From positions 1 through 45,737 of IMG/VR virus record IMGVR_UViG_3300042996_000007: DNA of 45,737 nucleotides; one strand, given 5' to 3'. This document shows positions 41,273 through 45,737 of the stretch, piece by piece (positions within the stretch are counted from its first letter, which is position 1; each line of letters opens with the position of its first letter). The notes below the pieces were generated by a model. It searched no databases, was not told the DNA's origin, and worked only from the letters and a program-made list of their open reading frames with translations. This DNA comes from a virus. The position numbers and the translations under genes are program-made.

Positions 41273-42094
41273 GTGGCCTACCTCGACGACCACCCCAACC
41301 CGTACCAGCGCCAGCAGCGCGATCGCTACGACGACCCGTCCGGCGTCATCGTCGTGCACACCGCCGAGTCCGCGCTCGACGTCATCGGCGAGGACACCGG
41401 AGCCGAGGGCGTCGCCGCGTTCATCGCCCGCCGCACCGACCCCGGGTCCTATCACCGCCTCGCCGACTCCGACACCGTCGTCGCGGTCGCCCGGTTCGAG
41501 ATGTGCACCTACGGCGACGGCACCGGCTCCAACGACCACGCCATCCACGTCTCCTTCGCCTGCCGCGCCGCCGACTGGCCCGCCATGTCGGCCGAGCGCA
41601 GGGCCGCCTTCATCGCCAACGGTGCCCGGGCCGCGGCCGAGGCCAACACGTGGCTGCAGGAGCACCGCGGCATCACCGTCCCGCCTCGCCGCATCACGCG
41701 AGTCCAGTCCGACCAGAAGGTCCCTGGCTTCATCAGCCACGGCGAACGCGACCCCGGCCGCCGCACCGACCCCGGCCCCGCCTTCCCGTGGGACCTGTTC
41801 ATCGACACCTACGCCGCACTCACCACCGACCAGGAGGACATCGACATCATGGACGAGAAGACCAAGGCCTACTTCGACGCCCGCTTCGACGGCTCGAAGA
41901 AGCGCGACCAGGCCCACCGCGCCGCCGACCGCAAGATCGCCCGCGCCCAGGCCGAGCAGCTCGGCGCGCTCGGCGAGGCCATCGCCGCCGGCGACCAGCG
42001 CACCCGCGACGTCGTGCGCCGCAACACCGAGAAGGTCCTCGCCGCCCTCGACGAGGCCGACGCAGCCGAAGCCACCGAGGACACAGAGCCGTGA
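41273..42094 (+). CDS. Endolysin, N-acetylmuramoyl-L-alanine amidase (Amidase_2)
   Basis: Predicted 273-aa lysin. The amidase domain (about 10-175) has VVHTAES with His29, HAIHVSF near 89-95, and SHGERDPG...TDPG with His156 and Asp166 as zinc ligands. It cleaves the MurNAc-L-Ala bond. Residues 190-273 form a helical, charged C-terminal domain, probably for oligomerisation or wall binding. The GTG at 41273 follows AAGGAG by 6 bases. An in-frame ATG at 41849 with AGGAGG upstream might yield the C-terminal part alone. Confidence 0.9.
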   Translation: MAYLDDHPNPYQRQQRDRYDDPSGVIVVHTAESALDVIGEDTGAEGVAAFIARRTDPGSYHRLADSDTVVAVARFEMCTYGDGTGSNDHAIHVSFACRAADWPAMSAERRAAFIANGARAAAEANTWLQEHRGITVPPRRITRVQSDQKVPGFISHGERDPGRRTDPGPAFPWDLFIDTYAALTTDQEDIDIMDEKTKAYFDARFDGSKKRDQAHRAADRKIARAQAEQLGALGEAIAAGDQRTRDVVRRNTEKVLAALDEADAAEATEDTEP

Positions 42095-42240
42095 GCCTCC
42101 ACGTCACCAACCGCGCCGAGGTCGTCGAGCTCAGCAGCATCCTCGGCGACGCTGCCCGCGAGATCGGTCGCAGCCTGCTGAGCCTGGTCCTGGCGCCCGT
42201 GCTCGCGTTCGCGCGGTACGTCGACCGGTGCGACGAGTGA
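42091..42240 (+). CDS. 49-aa small lysis-cassette ORF
   Basis: Predicted 49-aa peptide with an amphipathic or membrane helix (LLSLVLAPVLAFARYV) and charged ends. GTGA overlaps with both the endolysin and the nuclease gene support it. Function unknown; a small spanin-like or antiholin role cannot be told from sequence. Confidence 0.5.
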   Translation: MSLHVTNRAEVVELSSILGDAAREIGRSLLSLVLAPVLAFARYVDRCDE

Positions 42241-42971
42241 TCACGGCCCGCCGGCTGCGGCGCGACCTCGGGCTGAGCGCGTGGAACACCCACAACGCCA
42301 GCGCGAAGAGGCTGCGCCGCTTCATCCGGTCCCGGATCCGGCGCGGCGACGTCGCGATCGTGCTGACCGAGGTGTGGGCGCGTTACGACGACCTGATCCG
42401 CATAGCCCAGGACCTCGGCCTCACCGTGCTCGGCGAGCGCCCCGAGCCCGGCGCGCGCGGCCGCAACCCCGTCCCCGAGCAGGGCGACACCGTCATGCTC
42501 CTCGCCCCGGCCTTCGAGCTCGAGTCCTGGGACGTCATCGAGCTGCGCGAGCAGTGGCTCGTGCACTCCTCGAACCGCGTGCACCGCCCCCGCCGGCTCA
42601 TCCAGGCCCGCGGCCACGTAGACGGCCAGCGCCTCGAGCTTCTCGGCGTGCACGGCCCCACCGACATCGAGGCGAACGAGCACGCCATGGCCGAGTTCGT
42701 CGACGTGGTGTCGAAGATCCTCACCAAGACCAAGCCCGGCACCATCAGCGCCGCCCTGGGCGACGTCAACCTGCGCCTCGACGAGGCCCGCGCCTGGGCC
42801 ACCCGCATCGGCGCGCAGGTGTCCGGCCACGGCCCCGACCTGGTGCTCGCGATCGGCGCGTTCGTGTCCTCGCGCACCCGCGGCCGTCGCGGCTCCGACC
42901 ACTTCGCGCTCGCCCACAAGCTCAGCCGCCGGCGGCCCCGCCGTCGACCTTCCCGACGCAAGGAGACCTGA
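42237..42971 (+). CDS. Endonuclease/exonuclease/phosphatase (DNase I-like) family protein
   Basis: Predicted 244-aa protein. EEP motifs appear in order: LSAWNTHN (Asn17 or 20), VLTEVW (Glu45), VHGPTD (His139), ALGDVNLR (Asp176, Asn178), GPDLVLAI (Asp201) and GSDHFAL (Asp221-His222). This is a full set for metal-dependent phosphodiesterases such as DNase I. It has no signal peptide, and its tail is very basic (RRRPRRRPSRRK). Placed between endolysin and holin, it may destroy host DNA at lysis or act on released DNA. GTG start overlaps the previous stop. Confidence 0.8.
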   Translation: MITARRLRRDLGLSAWNTHNASAKRLRRFIRSRIRRGDVAIVLTEVWARYDDLIRIAQDLGLTVLGERPEPGARGRNPVPEQGDTVMLLAPAFELESWDVIELREQWLVHSSNRVHRPRRLIQARGHVDGQRLELLGVHGPTDIEANEHAMAEFVDVVSKILTKTKPGTISAALGDVNLRLDEARAWATRIGAQVSGHGPDLVLAIGAFVSSRTRGRRGSDHFALAHKLSRRRPRRRPSRRKET

Positions 42972-43255
42972 TGACCATTCTCGACCGCATCTACCGTGAG
43001 CCCGCCGCCTTGCTCGCTCTGGCTGCTGCCGTGCTCGCCGTGCTCACCTGGCAGGGCGTCCTCGACGACACCGGCGCCGCTGTCGCGCTCGGCGTGCTTA
43101 CCGCTGCCATCGGCGCGCTTCGCTACTTCGTGACGCCGTCGGCCGAGGTCGTCGCCCAGCGCAAGCCCGGCGACCGTGCCGCCATCGCAGGCCCAGCCGC
43201 CGGGCACGTCGAGACCGGCGACAAGGTCGTCGTGCGACCGCTGCTGCCCGAGTAG
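42971..43255 (+). CDS. Two-helix membrane protein, holin
   Basis: Predicted 94-aa protein with helices at about 12-27 (ALLALAAAVLAVLTWQ) and 33-52 (GAAVALGVLTAAIGALRYF), then a polar tail. That is the layout of class II holins. AAGGAG lies before the ATG. It is the last gene of the late operon and is followed by a strong hairpin. Confidence 0.75.
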   Translation: MTILDRIYREPAALLALAAAVLAVLTWQGVLDDTGAAVALGVLTAAIGALRYFVTPSAEVVAQRKPGDRAAIAGPAAGHVETGDKVVVRPLLPE

Positions 43256-43283
43256 CGTTAACTCCCTCGCTCGCCCGAGCACC

Positions 43284-43315
43284 GCGCCCCGTCAGCCCAC
43301 CGGCTGGCGGGGCGC
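43284..43315. terminator. Hairpin at the convergent end of the late operon
   Basis: GCGCCCCGTCAGCC at 43284-43297 pairs with 43302-43315 over 14 bp with one wobble and a 4-base loop. It directly abuts the stop of a leftward gene, so it may serve both strands. Confidence 0.75.
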
Positions 43316-43537
43316 TTAGTCGCGCGCGCTGTGCTTCTGCTGCTCGCGGTAGACGGCCAGCATCCCGAGGAGCATGGAGGTCAGCCCGGCGAGCCCGAAG
43401 AGGGAGACGAAGACAACGGTGCCGGTGGCCCATCCGTCTCCCCCTCTGGTGGCCCACGCGAGGAGCAAGAGGCCGCTGGCGATAGCCACGAGCGCGCCGA
43501 GCCAGATGTAGGTCCAGGTGTCCTTGTTGGGCTGCAT
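43316..43537 (-). CDS. Two-helix membrane protein, convergent with late genes
   Basis: Predicted 73-aa protein with helices at about 9-28 (YIWLGALVAIASGLLLLAW) and 38-60 (GTVVFVSLFGLAGLTSMLLG). The start has a polar MQPNKDTW; the end is basic. It stands alone on the minus strand, a place where lysogen-expressed cargo genes are common. A role in exclusion is possible but unproven. Confidence 0.65.
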   Translation of the reverse strand: MQPNKDTWTYIWLGALVAIASGLLLLAWATRGGDGWATGTVVFVSLFGLAGLTSMLLGMLAVYREQQKHSARD

Positions 43538-43642
43538 GGAGGGACGCTACCCCGGTATGTGGCGGACCTTGCTGCAGCCGAAGCAACCTCTCGGGTTCGG
43601 TGCAACCCCGCCGGTGTCGTATCCGGGTGGCACCCTGACGGG

Positions 43643-43810
43643 GTGAAGATGCACGCCGCCTCCCGCCCGACCAACGACACCGCCGCCGAGCCGCACCGGT
43701 GGACCGTCGAGGCCGCCGACTACGACGCCGCCCTGGCCGAGGTCCACGCTGCCGTGCCCGAGGGGTTCGTGCTGCTGTCCGTCCAGGTCGAGCGCCCCGA
43801 GCACGCCTGA
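43643..43810 (+). CDS. 55-aa small ORF
   Basis: Predicted 55-aa protein starting at GTG 43643 (or ATG 43649). It reads HRWTVEAADYDAALAEVHA then GFVLLSVQVERP, an alpha/beta pattern. Third positions are GC-rich. A gap of about 105 bases precedes it with nested dyads but no clear promoter. Function unknown. Confidence 0.5.
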   Translation: MKMHAASRPTNDTAAEPHRWTVEAADYDAALAEVHAAVPEGFVLLSVQVERPEHA

Positions 43811-43812
43811 CC

Positions 43813-44130
43813 ATGGCCGACCCGATCGTGCAGCTGCACGGTGCCGGCGTCGGCCTACGCCGCCCGCCCGGGCCCGACCCGATGGCGCCAATCGGCGCAG
43901 CAGCCACGCACGTCCCCGCCCAGGGCCAGACCGCCACCTACCGCCCCGTCGAGCCTTGCCACGTGTGGGTCACCACCGAAGCCGGCCGACATCCGGGGCT
44001 CCTACTCGAGTGGCGCAAGCCGCACCAGCTGCCCTGGGAGGGCCACGTCATCCACGCCCGCCCCGGGGCTGGCGGCCGGTGGGTGCAGGTCGACGAGTGG
44101 GTGCTCGCCGGGAGCATCGAGAAGGCCTGA
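43813..44130 (+). CDS. Hypothetical accessory protein
   Basis: Predicted 105-aa protein, beta-prone in the second half (CHVWVTTEAGRHPGLLLEW, then GRWVQVDEWVLAG). It looks like a small SH3-like or Tudor-like barrel, but no family is assigned. It starts two bases after the previous stop. Confidence 0.6.
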   Translation: MADPIVQLHGAGVGLRRPPGPDPMAPIGAAATHVPAQGQTATYRPVEPCHVWVTTEAGRHPGLLLEWRKPHQLPWEGHVIHARPGAGGRWVQVDEWVLAGSIEKA

Positions 44131-44181
44131 CCCTGTGGACGACGCCAGCGGCGACCGGCCGCGCTGAGGCAGGCTGGCGTC

Positions 44182-44283
44182 ATGCAACCCGACGAGTGGA
44201 CCGACCTCGACGACGCCTACCTACAGATCTTCGGCGAACACCCCGAGCTCGATGAAGCGCCCGGCTTCATCGGTCGAGAGTGA
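44182..44283 (+). CDS. Possible 33-aa acidic ORF
   Basis: Predicted 33-aa peptide (DEWTDLDDAYLQIFGEHPEL). It overlaps the end of the convergent DUF3263 gene by 17 bases. It lacks a strong ribosome site. Kept as a low-confidence call because codon use fits. Confidence 0.3.
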   Translation: MQPDEWTDLDDAYLQIFGEHPELDEAPGFIGRE

Positions 44284-44521
44284 AGGTCGCCGCCGCGCGC
44301 TCGCGCTGCAGCCTCCGGGCCGCGCGGAGCCGCCGAAGCCGGCGCACCGTCATCGGGTACGCCGCCAGTGCCTCGGGCCGCTCGATCAGCGCGTTGAGCT
44401 CCTGGTAGTACCGCGTCGAGCTGACCCCGAAGTGCTCGCGCACGTGCTCCTCCTTCGCCCCGGCGTACTTCCACCACGACGTCTCAAGGTCCAGCATCAT
44501 GTGCTCCCGAACGCTCAGCAC
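44267..44521 (-). CDS. DUF3263 protein
   Basis: Predicted 84-aa protein. MMLDLETSWWKYAGAKEEHVREHFG followed by YYQELNALIERPEAL is the DUF3263 pattern, a small actinobacterial helical domain likely to bind DNA as an HTH. It is downstream of the integrase in the same direction, and its start overlaps the previous stop. It could control integration or lysogeny (inference). Confidence 0.82.
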   Translation of the reverse strand: MLSVREHMMLDLETSWWKYAGAKEEHVREHFGVSSTRYYQELNALIERPEALAAYPMTVRRLRRLRAARRLQRERAAATFTLDR

Positions 44522-44802
44522 GGCTCATCACCAACGGCGCTCTGATCCTCCTCGCCGGCCGCAGCCTGACGCTCGAGCAGCAACTCGGCGGCGCGCTGTT
44601 CCTCCGCTTGGTCCTCGTGGGCGCGCCGTACGCCGCTCGGCACTCCGCGCCTGCCACAGGTGCCAGACATGCCGCTAGCGATCTCGCTTCGAACCTGACG
44701 GCCGATCTCGTCTGCCTCGGCGACGGCTGCCAGCACCTCGTCGCGAGTCGACTCCATCGTGAGGGCCGCCCACTTCCTCGGGGCTGGGGTCTCGTTGCTC
44801 AT
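44515..44802 (-). CDS. Hypothetical protein between integrase and DUF3263 gene
   Basis: Predicted 95-aa protein, helical (RDEVLAAVAEADEIGRQVRSEIASG and a long Glu/Arg/Ala helix at the end). The ATG at 44802 is preferred over an upstream in-frame start inside the integrase. The gene ends by overlapping the DUF3263 start. Function unknown. Confidence 0.6.
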   Translation of the reverse strand: MSNETPAPRKWAALTMESTRDEVLAAVAEADEIGRQVRSEIASGMSGTCGRRGVPSGVRRAHEDQAEEQRAAELLLERQAAAGEEDQSAVGDEPC

Positions 44803-44831
44803 GGCTGCGACCGTAGGCGCGGCCACCGACA

Positions 44832-45737
44832 TCACAGGTTGTCCATCGGCGAGCGGCCCTTGTAGGCCTCCCGGGCACGCTCGGCCCGCGTCGCCGCCGC
44901 GTAGCGCGTCAGCATCTGCCGCGACCGCCACCCCGCGAGTTCCATCAGGTCACCCTCCGCACCACCGGCGCGCAGCCACGCGTCAGCGAACCCGTGCCGG
45001 AACATGTGCGCGTGCAGGCCCTCGACCCCAGCCTGCTTGCCGCGGCGCCGCAACATCTGCTTCACCGCATCAGGCGTCAGCCCCCGACCGTCCTTGCCCG
45101 AGAGCCACAGCCACGGCCCCTCGGCGTACGGCTGACGCCCGCGGATGCGCAGGTACCGGTCGAGGGCGCGGGCGGTCCTAGCGCCGAACGGCAGCACCCG
45201 TTCGCGGCGACCCTTGCCGGTGATCAGGAGGGTGCGCTGGCGCAGGTCGAGGTTGGCGACCTCGGCGAGGGCGATCTCTGAGAGCCGGCCTCCGGTGTCG
45301 GCGTACAGCAGGATCAGTGCCTCGTCGCGGCGGTCGATGAGCAGCGGCCCCTGGCAGGCTGCGATCACGTCCTTGAGCTGCTCGACGGTGAGCATCTGCA
45401 CGAGCTTCTCCGGCAGCGCTGGCGCGGTGACCGCGGCCATGGGGTTGACCTCGAGCTCCCCTTCGGCCAGGCACCAGGCGAAGAACGACCGCAGCCCGTT
45501 CCACCTGGTCCTGGCGGTCGAGGCGGATCGGGTCTCGCGCAGCTCGACGAGCCACTCGCGCAGCTGCGTCACGGTGACCTCGTCGGGTGCGATCTTCTGG
45601 TCGTGGTCGAGGAGCCAGCGCACGAGGAGGTCGAGGGACTCGCGGTAGTTGCCTACGGTGCGGGGAGACTTATTCTCGGCCTCGAGGGTGAGGGTCCAGG
45701 AGTCGAGGAGCGCGGTGAACGAGGGGATGGTGGTCAT
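44832..45737 (-). CDS. int: Tyrosine integrase (XerC/D-like recombinase)
   Basis: Predicted 301-aa recombinase. A SAM-like core-binding domain (about 1-95) precedes the catalytic domain with Arg151 (TGGRLSEI), Lys175 (GKGRRER), His244-x-x-Arg247 (HMFRHGF), Trp270 in the usual His/Trp place, and the nucleophile Tyr279 (TRYAAAT). It lacks the arm-binding N-terminal domain of lambda Int, so it is short like Xer proteins. It inserts the phage at an attachment site not visible here. The start codon is the last triplet of the window. In a circle it would follow the DUF2510 gene directly. Confidence 0.92.
   Translation of the reverse strand: MTTIPSFTALLDSWTLTLEAENKSPRTVGNYRESLDLLVRWLLDHDQKIAPDEVTVTQLREWLVELRETRSASTARTRWNGLRSFFAWCLAEGELEVNPMAAVTAPALPEKLVQMLTVEQLKDVIAACQGPLLIDRRDEALILLYADTGGRLSEIALAEVANLDLRQRTLLITGKGRRERVLPFGARTARALDRYLRIRGRQPYAEGPWLWLSGKDGRGLTPDAVKQMLRRRGKQAGVEGLHAHMFRHGFADAWLRAGGAEGDLMELAGWRSRQMLTRYAAATRAERAREAYKGRSPMDNL

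Noticed and set aside
43586-43625. tRNA-like T-arm at the 43.6-kb gap
   Set aside because: Only a T-arm-like stem could be drawn; no D-arm, anticodon arm or matching acceptor stem was found.

Overview
The window reads as an essentially complete temperate siphovirus genome or prophage of about 45.7 kb from a high-GC actinobacterium. GC content is around 70% by eye, third codon positions are nearly all G or C, and GTG starts are common. Actinobacterial family markers are a WhiB-type Fe-S protein, an Lsr2-type DNA-binding domain, DUF2510 and DUF3263. A Nocardioides-like host is a guess from overall composition and protein style, not proven. I saw no tRNA, rRNA, CRISPR array or insertion sequence.

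Layout. (1) 1-1748, leftward: lysogeny module with a DUF2510 membrane protein, an ImmA-type metallopeptidase and an HTH repressor. (2) 1749-1986: switch region with repeated GCCTAC/GTAGGC half-sites and two dyads. (3) 1987-17947, rightward: a long early operon whose genes mostly overlap by ATGA or GTGA. It holds a Cro-like HTH, small ORFs, a RecB-like PD-(D/E)XK nuclease, a Gp3-like recombination-directionality-factor homologue, a DEDDh exonuclease, a J-domain protein, a RuvC-like resolvase, a WhiB fusion, an Lsr2-domain protein, a MerR-like protein and a DnaB-N/RecA-like helicase. An iteron-like array (12932-13082) follows the helicase, then a zinc-motif protein, a DNA methyltransferase, an ASCH protein and a multi-zinc-ribbon protein. 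(4) 17980-18704: a lower-GC, frameshifted membrane-protein gene, probably a cargo gene. (5) 18811-39780: head and tail operon running from terminase and portal through MuF, protease/scaffold, decoration, major capsid, connectors, tail tube, frameshifted G/GT chaperones, a 1501-aa tape measure and minor tail proteins to a kelch-propeller tail protein and a collagen-motif fibre. (6) 39866-43255: lysis cassette with membrane proteins, a membrane-anchored collagen-like protein, an amidase endolysin, a DNase I-like nuclease and a holin candidate. (7) 43316-45737: small accessory genes and a leftward tyrosine integrase.

How it works together. The repressor/ImmA pair opposite a Cro-like gene suggests a switch released by proteolysis. 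No DNA polymerase gene is present, so replication probably uses the host polymerase loaded by the phage helicase, perhaps at the adjacent iterons. Late expression seems tuned by perfect GC-rich hairpins just after the capsid, tail-tube and fibre genes, by an internal scaffold start, and by a -1 ribosomal frameshift. Both window edges fall exactly on gene edges. Joined as a circle, the repressor, ImmA, DUF2510 and integrase genes would form one leftward operon, so the window may be a whole phage genome opened between the DUF2510 gene and the integrase gene.
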